A DNA stretch of 64,000 bases from Candidatus Gastranaerophilales bacterium. GTDB lineage: Bacteria > Cyanobacteriota > Vampirovibrionia > Gastranaerophilales > Gastranaerophilaceae. This document shows, piece after piece, positions 50,712 to 58,933 of this stretch. The notes beneath the pieces were generated by a model, which saw only the letters and a program-made list of their open reading frames with translations, made no database searches and was not told the DNA's origin. Location of the stretch: contig CALUQE010000002.1 of NCBI GenBank assembly GCA_944322845.1, positions 82,367 to 146,366 on the forward strand. The letters are read 5' to 3'. The translations under genes were made by a program, and so were the position numbers. Numbering within the stretch: the first letter of the stretch is position 1; every line of letters starts with the position of its first letter.

Positions 50712-51299
50712 TCATGGCAAATCATTAAGATTTATTTCACCAATATCCTTATTGACTACATCCGGAATATCTATATTGCGAATCTCATCCAGAGCCTTTG
50801 GTCTGAATTTTTCAAATTTCTTTTTTACAGTATTAACCTGCTCCACATCCGCAACACTGTATTTTTTAGCATATTGTATGGAAATACTGCCGCAATCAGG
50901 TGATTTTGCATATCTAAAAATATTAAATTCCAGAGTTATAGGCAATTTCTTTCCGTCGCTATCGATAAGGATAAAATCTAACATGCCTGTATTTTTATTA
51001 TCATCAATCCATAATGAACTCGGGCAATTGTACTGTCCAAGATAATCCCTAAATGTATGTGCCAAATCTATCGGAGAATAAACATTCGGGAAATGCTGAA
51101 CAGCAATCATGTCAGTCCAGGAATCAAAATCCTCTCCTTTTTTAAAATATTGATTATAATACCCGTTATGCTCATTGCTTTTTTGGCTGTATAAAAGGTA
51201 ATATTTACTACCGTTATATTTAATATAATCACTGTCTTCGGCACATACAATATTTACCATAGAAAAAAAGGTAAATATTACTATTAATAATCTCTTCAT
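50712..51299 (-). CDS. Secreted protein of unknown function upstream of fliP
   Basis: Not recognised; 195 residues from ATG 51299, which has GGAG 6 bases upstream (an ATG 12 bases earlier overlaps that site). A clear signal peptide (MKRLLIVIFTFFSMVNIVCA, cut before EDSDY) sends it out of the cytoplasm. The mature part is Tyr/Asn-rich with single scattered Cys residues (NCPSSLW, SPDCGSISIQY). Phrases such as DMIAVQHFPNVYSPIDLAHT suggest one compact domain. The C-terminus is polar. It may share a transcript with fliP. No role in flagella is shown. Confidence 0.7.
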   Translation of the reverse strand: MKRLLIVIFTFFSMVNIVCAEDSDYIKYNGSKYYLLYSQKSNEHNGYYNQYFKKGEDFDSWTDMIAVQHFPNVYSPIDLAHTFRDYLGQYNCPSSLWIDDNKNTGMLDFILIDSDGKKLPITLEFNIFRYAKSPDCGSISIQYAKKYSVADVEQVNTVKKKFEKFRPKALDEIRNIDIPDVVNKDIGEINLNDLP

Positions 51300-51349
51300 A
51301 AAATTCTCCATTAAATAGAGAATAACATAAAATATTCAAAATCATCAAG

Positions 51350-51562
51350 CTACATTGCACGTGCAAGAAGTTCTGCAGGTTCCGCTATTGCTGTGCTATA
51401 TATAATAAAATCATTGTCTGGTGCAAAATATTTGCGCATAGCACTGCGATTTGTCACTTTTTCGTAACAAGTAAATGAATCCACATTATCCTTCAAGTAA
51501 CCGGCAAAAATCCTTTGCTTGTGGGACAAATTATAGTCCTTTAAATTCTTAACGATATACAT
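51350..51562 (-). CDS. Small unknown protein
   Basis: Not recognised; 70 residues from ATG 51562 (a GTG two codons earlier is less likely). Sequence is mixed, with aromatic and charged residues (LSHKQRIFAGYLKDNVDSFT) and a small hydrophobic C-terminus (IAEPAELLARAM). No signal or membrane segment. It lies 50 bases before the secreted-protein gene on the same strand. Coding status is moderate because it is short. Confidence 0.5.
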   Translation of the reverse strand: MYIVKNLKDYNLSHKQRIFAGYLKDNVDSFTCYEKVTNRSAMRKYFAPDNDFIIYSTAIAEPAELLARAM

Positions 51563-51626
51563 ATACACCTATGTTTATATTATATAGCATTTACATACTA
51601 AATACACTATTTTGTAATATTATGTT

Positions 51627-51661
51627 ACAAATAAACTCCTGATAATCAGGAGTTTATTTGT
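51627..51661. terminator. Terminator after the coiled-coil/GLUG gene
   Basis: A perfect 16-bp stem (51627-51642 with 51646-51661), 3-base loop. The minus-strand gene ends 10 bases away at 51672 with an A-tract before and T-rich 3' arm; on the plus strand a T-run follows too, so it works in either direction. Confidence 0.85.
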
Positions 51662-51671
51662 TTTTTATCAT

Positions 51672-54600
51672 TTAGATTTCCTCTTCTAATTCTTCTTTTA
51701 TTTCTTCTTCAGTAAGAGGAGGAGTTTCAGTTTCTGTTGCAGGAGGTGTTTGAGGAGTTTCTTCCGGAGTTTCTACTCCATTTTCAGAACCAGCACCTTC
51801 TTCATTTGGTGTTGAAGTTCTACCTAACGGATACTTACCATTTTCTACATCCGTCAGTAAATCTTTCATTTCATTTTCCAAATCGTTATACTCTGCAGAG
51901 TTGTTATATGGAGTTAACTGTTGAGTTAAATCTTCTTCGGTTCCTTCAAATACAGAACCGTCAGCATTTGTATAAACAGTGTTGCCTTCTTCGTCAACAG
52001 ATTTTGTAACCGTATTACCGTCATTATCAGTGAACAGGAAGTTTCCGTCTTCATCAGTTACCGGATAACCGCGCTGAGCAAATACTTCTGCAATACCTGT
52101 ATAATCGCTGCCATCGAGATTTTCATAGATCGGGTTCCCTTCGTCATCTGTCATAAGATTACCTTCAGCATCCATTCTCTGACGAAGCTGGTCGCCGTTT
52201 AAGGTTGTAAACAGAGGTCTGCCTGCATCATCGAACATTTGAATAGCTTTTGTCTCATCAAGGAATGAAGCATTGCCGCCCATACCGCAGCCATAGTTGT
52301 GAGTTGTATCAGCAACCAAATTCATTACCGTATAATCGACTTCATAAACAGCCATAGCAAGCTTCTGTTCGTCAGTCAATTCCACGCCGGCTTCCTGCAT
52401 TTTTTGTAATTTCTTATATTCTGCTTTATTTATTACCGGCACCTGTTCGTCTTCACTAATATTAAACAATGCTTTCAGTGCATCATACATTTTATTCTGA
52501 TAATACTGAACCATTGATGTAATATATTCACGATATCTTACTTCATCGGATTCCAAACGTTTTGTAACATCAGTAATCTGGTTGTCATAATGGAATTCCA
52601 TATCAACATTTTTAAGTCCTTCATCAGTTATAACAACATAATTACCATCAGGATCTTTGTACAAGCCTGAAACCATTGTTTCTTCAAGAATTATTCCATC
52701 ACACTGTTGGACTTCACAAGGCGGTAATTCGCCCATTTCTCCCTTATGGAAGGTTGTTTCAAGATCAATTTCATTATCGATATAAACATCGTTATGAACA
52801 TTGCCTTCTTCATCTTCATACAGATGCTGTACTACACCGTATTGTGCATAAATTGACGGATCATACATACCATCCATTGCTTCAAAGTCGAAGTTTACAT
52901 TGAAGGTTATCATATCTGCAAGTGCAGGGTTTTCCTGAATCATAGTAACCATTTTATCTAAGCCCGTTAGAGTACTTACGGTTACTTCATAATGAGAAAT
53001 ACCTGTTTGCGGATCCGTTACCGGAGTCAGTGCATCAATACCGTCAATATTCAAAATATCATCAACAGGTAATCCGCCCGGAAGTTCATAAATAGTAACG
53101 TGAGCATCATTCATGTACCATCCGTACCATTCGCCTTTAAAATCGCCGTCAACATCCAGATTACCTTTGTATTCAGAGTTACAAATTGCTATATAAGTAC
53201 CGTTTGCACATCCTATGAATCCGCCGGCTCTTCCTGTTTCCATAAGGAATGATAAATCGCCGTCGTTTTCAGCATTATCCCAGGTTATATTTGTATTACT
53301 TTCGCAATTTGTAATAGTAATAATTGTCTTACCGGCTTCACCGATTAAACCGCCTGCAGCTTCCTCTTCAAATACAATTTCACCGCTTGTGCTGCAATTT
53401 GAAATTTTCAAGTCTCTTTTTGCAACACCTTCACCAGTAGATGTATCTGCAACATATCCTGCCAAGCCGCCGACAAAGTATTTACCGTTTGCGTTTACAT
53501 CCGTATGAACATTTGATATAGAGCTGTTGCCGACTTCTACTATTTTTCCGTCCTTACCCAGGTAAGAATTATCATTTATAATACCGACTAAGCCGCCGAC
53601 ACTTTCATAACCGGTAACGTCACCAGATACAGTTATATTATCAAATGTTGTACCGCGTGCAGTACCCGCAACAATACCTACTGCAGATGAACCGTTAATA
53701 AAATCATCCGGTGTTATAACCGATGCATTAGTAAAATCAACATTTGTAATTGTAGCATTTTCAGTTACTCCGAAGAAACCGACATTTTCAGCATTTGCAT
53801 CATCAACAGTTATTGTCAGATTGTCGATTGAATATCCGTTTCCGTTAAATACACCTGTAAACGGATTATTCGCATCTCCGACAGGATCCCAGTTTTCAAC
53901 ATCACTTAAATCAATATCACATCCTAAAATATAATTACCGTTTAAGTCAATTCCTCCATTCTGGAAGATTTCCAGGAATTGTTCTTTAGAAGTAATATAA
54001 GTATATCCTTCTTCCTGAACGAGTTTATCTATTTCTTCCTGAGAGAGGTGATCAGCTTCTTGAACACCTTCAGTTTCTTCTGTACCCTGTGTTTCTTCAG
54101 TTTCTTCAGTTTCTTCAGTTTCTTCAGTTTCTTCAGTTTCTTCAGCTTCTTCTGCCTCTTCTGCCGCAGCTGCAGCTTCTGCTTCCTCTAAAGCAGCATT
54201 AGCAGCTTCTAATTCCTGATTAGCAGCAGTTAAAGCCGTCTCAGCTTCTGCAAGTTCTGCCTTTGCTGTCTCTGAAGCTTGTTGTGCCTGTTCAGCTTCA
54301 GCTTTTTCAGTTTCAGCCTTTGTCTTTGCTTCTTCAGCTTCCTTTGTTTCACGATCTAATTCCGTTTGTGCAGTTTCTGCCTCTTTTTGAGCATTCTGAA
54401 GTTCTGTATAAGCTCTATCAGCAGCAGATTTTGCGCTGGCAACTGCAGACTCTGCTGCAGCAATAGCATTTTCATCACCACTTGCCTGCGCTGCAGTCAA
54501 CTGACTTTGAGCAGAACTCAATTGCGTGCAAGCATTTGTATAAGCAGCCTGAGCCGTATTAACACGTACATTAGCAGCATTAACTTTTTCCTGAGCAACA

Positions 54601-54803
54601 GTTACCTCTGCAGCTTCCTTTTCTGCTGCAGCTGCCGCTGCATCGGCCTCTGCAGCCTCTTTTATTGCAGCTGCCGCAGCTTCTGCCTCTTTTGTCGCAG
54701 CAGCATTTTTTGCAGCTTCTGCCTCTTCTTTCGCTCTCTGTGCAGCTTCTTGCCTTGCTCTTGCTTGTTCTAATGCATCGCTTGTATTAATACTAAGGTC
54801 CAT
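51672..54803 (-). CDS. 1043-residue coiled-coil protein with TEE repeats and GLUG-like beta-helix
   Basis: Unknown function. Residues 1-215 are an Ala/Glu/Lys/Gln-rich coiled coil (AKEEAEAAKNAAATKEAEAA and similar). Residues 220-237 are a TEE tripeptide array. About 245-520 is a repetitive beta-rich region with GLUG-type units (VGGLVGIINDNSYLG, FVGGLAGYVADTSTG, GGLIGEAG, GGFIGCANGTYIAI), suggesting a right-handed beta-helix or adhesin-like fold. The C-terminal part has short repeated turns (DDAGRPLFTTLNGD, DAEGNLMTDDEGNPIYENLDG, DEDGNFLFTDNDGNTVTKS) and an acidic Pro/Thr tail. There is no signal peptide, unusual for an adhesin-like protein. Start ATG 54803 has AAAGGAG. A good terminator follows. 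Confidence 0.8.
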   Translation of the reverse strand: MDLSINTSDALEQARARQEAAQRAKEEAEAAKNAAATKEAEAAAAAIKEAAEADAAAAAAEKEAAEVTVAQEKVNAANVRVNTAQAAYTNACTQLSSAQSQLTAAQASGDENAIAAAESAVASAKSAADRAYTELQNAQKEAETAQTELDRETKEAEEAKTKAETEKAEAEQAQQASETAKAELAEAETALTAANQELEAANAALEEAEAAAAAEEAEEAEETEETEETEETEETEETQGTEETEGVQEADHLSQEEIDKLVQEEGYTYITSKEQFLEIFQNGGIDLNGNYILGCDIDLSDVENWDPVGDANNPFTGVFNGNGYSIDNLTITVDDANAENVGFFGVTENATITNVDFTNASVITPDDFINGSSAVGIVAGTARGTTFDNITVSGDVTGYESVGGLVGIINDNSYLGKDGKIVEVGNSSISNVHTDVNANGKYFVGGLAGYVADTSTGEGVAKRDLKISNCSTSGEIVFEEEAAGGLIGEAGKTIITITNCESNTNITWDNAENDGDLSFLMETGRAGGFIGCANGTYIAICNSEYKGNLDVDGDFKGEWYGWYMNDAHVTIYELPGGLPVDDILNIDGIDALTPVTDPQTGISHYEVTVSTLTGLDKMVTMIQENPALADMITFNVNFDFEAMDGMYDPSIYAQYGVVQHLYEDEEGNVHNDVYIDNEIDLETTFHKGEMGELPPCEVQQCDGIILEETMVSGLYKDPDGNYVVITDEGLKNVDMEFHYDNQITDVTKRLESDEVRYREYITSMVQYYQNKMYDALKALFNISEDEQVPVINKAEYKKLQKMQEAGVELTDEQKLAMAVYEVDYTVMNLVADTTHNYGCGMGGNASFLDETKAIQMFDDAGRPLFTTLNGDQLRQRMDAEGNLMTDDEGNPIYENLDGSDYTGIAEVFAQRGYPVTDEDGNFLFTDNDGNTVTKSVDEEGNTVYTNADGSVFEGTEEDLTQQLTPYNNSAEYNDLENEMKDLLTDVENGKYPLGRTSTPNEEGAGSENGVETPEETPQTPPATETETPPLTEEEIKEELEEEI
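54091..54144 (-). repeat. 9-bp tandem repeat, six units, inside the coiled-coil/GLUG gene
   Basis: Six perfect head-to-tail copies of GTTTCTTCA on the plus strand, encoding Thr-Glu-Glu repeats on the minus strand. Because the unit is a multiple of three, copy changes would lengthen or shorten the linker without frameshift. Confidence 0.95.
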
Positions 54804-54987
54804 GGTAATCTCCTTTCAATATTTTTATATTTAAATAATATATAATATATAACGTCATTTTTTTTAGAAACTTTAATTATTTTGGATTATTTTTACAAAA
54901 CTTTACAATAAAAAGTAAAAAAGGCAATTTTTTAAAAGTTAAATACTTTATATATACATAAGAGATATTTAAGAGAGAGATAACGAA

Positions 54988-55017
54988 AAGCCCGGAAGCA
55001 AAGCTTTTATACGGCTT
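54988..55017 (+). promoter_or_regulatory. Structured leader candidate before the 55079 gene
   Basis: Outer stem AAGCC/CGGCTT (54988-54992 with 55012-55017, one bulge) encloses AAGC-AAA-GCTT (54996-54999 with 55003-55006); AAAAGC (54986-54991) can instead pair with GCTTTT (55003-55008). It is 60 bases before the start codon in an otherwise AT-rich 275-base gap. A GCAAAGC heptamer recalls class I c-di-GMP riboswitches, but the rest of that consensus is missing. Confidence 0.35.
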
Positions 55018-55078
55018 AGTTGTTCTGTCTTTTAAATAAAAAAGAGTATTAGAAAAGATTATATAGGAGTATTTGATT

Positions 55079-55324
55079 ATGGCAATCGGAGCAAGAGATT
55101 TTATTGACAAATTATTAGTAGAAAAGTATGCACAGGAAAAAGTTGATAATCACGATGAAGGAGCGCTGGTTTCAAGAGTTTCAGCAGATGATATTATGAG
55201 CGCGATGAACCAGTCCGCAAATAACTTTAGAACAATGCTTGCTTTGAATAATCGATTAACTATGGTCTGCTATGGAGTTGTAGCTAAATCCGCTAAATAT
55301 GTCTGCACGGAAGAAGCTGCGTAG
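55079..55324 (+). CDS. Small unknown protein
   Basis: Not recognised; 81 residues. AGGAG (55065-55069) fits ATG 55079. The sequence is mostly helical (RDFIDKLLVEKYAQEKVD, SADDIMSAMNQSANNFRTML) with a moderately hydrophobic C-terminal part (TMVCYGVVAKSAKYVC). No signal peptide. It has a long, possibly structured leader and its own strong terminator, which overlaps the next gene's start. These features say it is a separate, well expressed unit; function is unknown. Confidence 0.7.
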   Translation: MAIGARDFIDKLLVEKYAQEKVDNHDEGALVSRVSADDIMSAMNQSANNFRTMLALNNRLTMVCYGVVAKSAKYVCTEEAA

Positions 55325-55343
55325 ATATTTGTTAAATATTTTG

Positions 55344-55392
55344 AAACTGTCATATCTGTTGTAAAATACAGATATGGCAGTTTATTTTTTTT
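55344..55392 (+). terminator. Terminator that contains the holA start codon
   Basis: A 16-bp stem (55344-55359 with 55368-55383, one T-G wobble) with an 8-base loop, followed by a run of T (55385-55392). The holA ATG (55374-55376) lies in the 3' arm, and the T-run encodes the Phe-Phe near its N-terminus. It ends the gene at 55079-55324. Confidence 0.85.
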
Positions 55393-56336
55393 ACGGGGAA
55401 GAAGATTATAATATAGATTTAGAACTTGAAAAGATGAGCTCTAAGTTAAATCCTGATTTTAAATCTATGAGCCTGCAAATATTGGATAATCCAGACTTCA
55501 GCACCTTGATTAATGCTTTAAGAACAACACCAATGATGTTTGGAGACATGTTAACAATTATTAATGCAGAAGATTATTTTTTATCCAATAAAAAAACATT
55601 TGAAGACAAAGAACTGGATGAAATTGAAGATGCTTTGAAAAACAATCCGGAGACTCTTAACATAGTGTTTGTTGTAAAATTACCGAGAAATGAGAAAAAG
55701 ACTCCGGATGCCAGAAGAAAATTATATAAAATAGTTTCTAAATATAATAAGAAGGAGTTTCCGGTTATAAGCCCGTTCAAAACTGCAGAAATTGCAAATT
55801 GGATTAAACTCCATGCCAAAAGTAAAGGTATTTCTCTAAACAGTGAAGCTATAGAACTTCTTGTCGACAGCATAGGAAATAACTTACGTGAACTTGATAT
55901 AGAACTTGACAAATTGAAGCTGCTTGCATATCCGGCAACTAACATTACAAAAAATATGGTTTCAGAAATTTGTACCTCAAATGAAGATCTTTTTGCGCTC
56001 ACAGAAATGCTTATGATTGGAGCAAGAGACAAAGCGCTTCTGGAATTTAAAAAACTCTTGGATAAAAAGCACCCGCTCGAAATTTTATCTGCAGTCCAAA
56101 CTATGTTAAGAAAATGGATTATAATAAAAACAAATAAATCACGTTCTACGGAAGAATTGGTTAAACTTACCGGCATGAAAGAGTATGGAATAAAACAAAC
56201 TCTTTTAAAACTTAAAAATACGAGTATCGCTGATATTGTCAAATTAAAAGAGAATTTATTTGAAACCGAATACAAAATTAAATCAGCAGAAGCGCTGGAT
56301 ATCGAATCGGAGGTTGAGTGTGCTCTTATCAGATAA
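55374..56336 (+). CDS. holA: DNA polymerase III subunit delta
   Basis: Clamp-loader subunit that opens the sliding clamp, 320 residues. The N-terminus YFFYGEEDYNIDLELEKM is typical of HolA, and the three-domain layout is visible, including the ALRTTPMMFGDMLTIINAE segment, DLFALTEMLMIGARDKALLE and the helical C-terminal collar domain. No ribosome-binding site precedes ATG 55374. TTGAAA (55341-55346) and TAAAAT (55362-55367) with a 15-base spacing could start a leaderless mRNA right at the ATG. holB overlaps its end. Confidence 0.88.
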   Translation: MAVYFFYGEEDYNIDLELEKMSSKLNPDFKSMSLQILDNPDFSTLINALRTTPMMFGDMLTIINAEDYFLSNKKTFEDKELDEIEDALKNNPETLNIVFVVKLPRNEKKTPDARRKLYKIVSKYNKKEFPVISPFKTAEIANWIKLHAKSKGISLNSEAIELLVDSIGNNLRELDIELDKLKLLAYPATNITKNMVSEICTSNEDLFALTEMLMIGARDKALLEFKKLLDKKHPLEILSAVQTMLRKWIIIKTNKSRSTEELVKLTGMKEYGIKQTLLKLKNTSIADIVKLKENLFETEYKIKSAEALDIESEVECALIR

Positions 56337-57165
56337 ATATCCTTTTTTAACAGAATACTTCACCAGAGCTTTAAGTGAACAAGCAAGAGCGCTGCCCCAG
56401 AGTATACTTTTTTACGGAAACGATATTAAGGCTCAGTATATACTTGCAACAGAAATTGCAAGATTATTAAATTGCAAATCAGAAAAACAAGATGATTGCA
56501 CCTGTCTAAATTGCAAATGGATTAGAGAGAATACCCACCCTGCCGTCCTTACAGTTTCGAGAGTTGATAATAAACCTGATGATGACGACTCAAAAACCGT
56601 TATTTCTATAAAACAGTCTCAAATGATAAAAGAAATGCTTCTATCTGAATCAGAATTTCACAGGGTTTTCATATTTTGTGACAGAGATGAAGAAGGAAAT
56701 GTCTCAGGGCTTAACCCAATGAACTTTCAAGCAGAGACGGCAAATTCTCTATTAAAAATAATAGAAGAGCCACAGCCTGGTGTGACATTTATATTCCTTG
56801 CCAGATATATTGAAGACTTATTGTCTACAATTATTTCCCGCTCACAATGTTTTTTCGTTCCTTCTTTTGAACAAATTAATAGAAGCTACGACTGTATAAA
56901 AGGAATTTTCACAAATTATTACAACTTTAAAAGAGAAGATATATTTGACATTTCGTTACAGTTAGGTGAACTAACTAAAGATTATCCTCTGGCTGAGATT
57001 TTAGACGGGATTCAAAACTACATGCTGGAACTTCTAAAAGCAAATCCAGCTAATAACAGACTGATTGAACATATAAAATACGTTGAGGAATCAAAACGTC
57101 AGGCTAAACTGGGAATGAAACCTGTTAACATATTTGATGAACTCTGCTTAAAGGTGATACATTAA
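56320..57165 (+). CDS. holB: DNA polymerase III subunit delta'
   Basis: Clamp-loader AAA+ subunit without ATPase activity, 281 residues. It shows the clamp-loader zinc module (LNCKSEKQDDCTCLNCKWIREN), the SLLKIIEEPQPGVTFIFLA segment and the sensor-type STIISRSQCFFVP. No functional P-loop is seen (LFYGNDIKAQYILA), as expected for delta'. The longest frame starts at 56260, but GTG 56320 has GGAGG five bases upstream and gives the usual N-terminus, overlapping holA by 17 bases. HolA and HolB being adjacent fits joint production. Confidence 0.87.
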   Translation: MLLSDKYPFLTEYFTRALSEQARALPQSILFYGNDIKAQYILATEIARLLNCKSEKQDDCTCLNCKWIRENTHPAVLTVSRVDNKPDDDDSKTVISIKQSQMIKEMLLSESEFHRVFIFCDRDEEGNVSGLNPMNFQAETANSLLKIIEEPQPGVTFIFLARYIEDLLSTIISRSQCFFVPSFEQINRSYDCIKGIFTNYYNFKREDIFDISLQLGELTKDYPLAEILDGIQNYMLELLKANPANNRLIEHIKYVEESKRQAKLGMKPVNIFDELCLKVIH

Positions 57166-58016
57166 CCCTCTGTATACGAAGCAATTGTCCCAAGAAGGTA
57201 TGCATATACGTGTAAGCTGTATAAATATATTACGTAGACAGCAAATATAAACAAAATTACCCCGACACAAGCTGCCATAGACGTGAAGAAACTTGAAGTT
57301 CCCGACTTAAACAAAATTTCTTGAGCCCCGTTAACAACTGCGAATCCGGCAAGCAGGTAATAATTAAAAAGATAAAACAAAATAAATAAAATCGTATTCC
57401 AAATATACCTGAAGGGATAAGTTTCAAATAAATAAATTGCTTTTCTTAAGTCCCAGACTGCTACAACGGAATTCTGTCTTGCATAATTCCATAACATTGC
57501 CGGAATAAGTGCGAAAAATAAGAAATAAATTATATTATAACATATTGTATATAAACGATGGTAAAATTCTATATTATCATATGGAAGAAAAAATATTTGC
57601 GTATACTGAGATGAAAGCACAAGCAAAACAAATGGTATAAACATCAATATCGACGCAATAACTGAGGCAAAACCCCGCCATATATAAGTAAAGGGTCTAA
57701 AATCAGGCAAATCAATAATAAATATATTTTTTATTTTTCCGGAATAAATATTGCTAGCCTCAATATCGACATCTCTTGAAATAATTTTTGCCGTTAATTC
57801 CCAAAAATATCCCTGAATGAAAAGAATTAATAAAATTGGTAAAGCTGCAGATGCAACATAAAACCATTTTGCAGCAGAAAAGCCTATTGGAAGCAAAAAT
57901 GCTGCAAGACAAGAAATAAGTGCAAGCGATAAAAAAATCACTATAGTAATTAACAGTTGAAAAAATCTTTTGTAAAACAGTTTTGTTTTAAACATCCATA
58001 TAAAAGGCTCAAACAC
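57162..58016 (-). CDS. Multi-pass membrane protein at the end of the TonB-ExbBD operon, unknown
   Basis: Not recognised; 284 residues from GTG 58016, which has TGAGGA 7 bases upstream (a TTG at 58037 overlaps exbD and has no such site). About six hydrophobic segments, including FFQLLITIVIFLSLALISCL, WFYVASAALPILLILFIQGY, FASVIASILMFIPFVLLVLS and MAACVGVILFIFAVYVIYLY. The layout resembles DUF4013-type integral membrane proteins, with the amphipathic turn ISRDVDIEASNIYSGKIKNI, but this is only a suggestion. It ends tail to tail with holB, overlapping 4 bases. Co-transcription with two exbD genes suggests a role with the TonB/Tol system. Confidence 0.7.
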   Translation of the reverse strand: MFEPFIWMFKTKLFYKRFFQLLITIVIFLSLALISCLAAFLLPIGFSAAKWFYVASAALPILLILFIQGYFWELTAKIISRDVDIEASNIYSGKIKNIFIIDLPDFRPFTYIWRGFASVIASILMFIPFVLLVLSSQYTQIFFLPYDNIEFYHRLYTICYNIIYFLFFALIPAMLWNYARQNSVVAVWDLRKAIYLFETYPFRYIWNTILFILFYLFNYYLLAGFAVVNGAQEILFKSGTSSFFTSMAACVGVILFIFAVYVIYLYSLHVYAYLLGTIASYTEG

Positions 58017-58026
58017 AATAACTTCC

Positions 58027-58404
58027 TCATCTTGCAAGAGAAATACTTGTTACTCCGACATTTCTTGCGCTATCCATTAATTTTACCACAGCACCGTGCT
58101 CAGCATTATCATCTACCTGTATTAAAAGTCCATCCGGAAAGTTTTTGGCATTTTGAGAGACAGTCTTTTCCAAATCAGCAGCTACTATTTCAGTATCGTT
58201 GAAAAAATACCTGTTATCTGCAGACACGCTAAAATTCATAATTTTAGAATCTTTTACAATCTGCTCTTCATTAACAATCTCCGGAACAGCCAGATTTAAC
58301 CCCTGTTGATCTAATAATGGCGCAATTACCATCATAATAATCAAGAGTACCAAAAATATATCTGTTAGCGGTGTTATATTAATCTCATTAAAACTATCGC
58401 GCAT
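58027..58404 (-). CDS. exbD: ExbD/TolR-family proton-channel protein (second copy)
   Basis: 125 residues from ATG 58404, which has GGAG 6 bases upstream and shares one base with the stop of the first exbD. One N-terminal helix with the essential Asp (NEINITPLTDIFLVLLIIMM) and a periplasmic domain ending VKLMDSARNVGVTSISLA. The helix is nearly identical to that of the first copy, but the periplasmic domain has diverged. With ExbB it converts proton flow into work on TonB or TolA. Assignment as ExbD versus TolR cannot be settled from sequence. Confidence 0.9.
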   Translation of the reverse strand: MRDSFNEINITPLTDIFLVLLIIMMVIAPLLDQQGLNLAVPEIVNEEQIVKDSKIMNFSVSADNRYFFNDTEIVAADLEKTVSQNAKNFPDGLLIQVDDNAEHGAVVKLMDSARNVGVTSISLAR

Positions 58405-58910
58405 TATTCGCTCCAATCTTCATATTGATTATCATGTGCTGCAGGAGACACAGCTGACTGTTGCTGTGCAGATTCTTGAGCCTCTTCCAATTTCTTTTGC
58501 TCTTTTTTATTTAATGGTTCACCGGCAACAATAAGTTTCTTATACTGTGCATCCTGTGCAGCATCCATGATATCCATTATTATAGAGCTCTTAGCTTTCT
58601 CATCCGCCTTTACAACAACTTCGGCTTTTTCGCTTTGTCCTTTCAATGCAGCTAAATCTGCAGATAATGAAGCTATAGAGGACCTTTTATCACCAACATA
58701 CACAGTCCCGTCTCTTGTAACAGAAACAGTAACTTTGCCTTGTTCTATAGAAGTTCCGCTATTAACTTCCGGAACAGTTATGGCATTATCTACAGATTGA
58801 AATGTCGGTGCCACTACCATCATTATAATTAACAGCACCAGAAAAATATCTGTTAAAGGTGTTATATTTATTTCTGTAAATAAAGCTTTTTTACCGGTTT
58901 TAATACCCAT
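58404..58910 (-). CDS. exbD: ExbD/TolR-family proton-channel protein (first copy)
   Basis: 168 residues. The N-terminal helix carries the essential Asp (TEINITPLTDIFLVLLIIMM), followed by a periplasmic domain (VTVSVTRDGTVYVGDKRSSI, VVVKADEKAKSSIIMDIMDA) and a 35-residue C-terminal extension rich in Glu, Gln and Ser (KKEQKKLEEAQESAQQQSAV) that the second copy lacks. It lies 23 bases after exbB and directly touches the second exbD. Start ATG 58910. Confidence 0.92.
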   Translation of the reverse strand: MGIKTGKKALFTEINITPLTDIFLVLLIIMMVVAPTFQSVDNAITVPEVNSGTSIEQGKVTVSVTRDGTVYVGDKRSSIASLSADLAALKGQSEKAEVVVKADEKAKSSIIMDIMDAAQDAQYKKLIVAGEPLNKKEQKKLEEAQESAQQQSAVSPAAHDNQYEDWSE

Positions 58911-58933
58911 ATCCTGTTCCTTATTACCTTAAA

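Noticed and set aside
53979..54773. Plus-strand Phe/Ser/Cys-rich reading frames
   Set aside because: Complement of the Glu/Ala coiled coil and TEE repeats; composition is fully explained by that.
54986..55020. Class I cyclic di-GMP riboswitch
   Set aside because: Only the GCAAAGC heptamer and a nearby GAAA match. The upstream GGGCAAACC part, the tetraloop-receptor spacing and the closing stem are missing.
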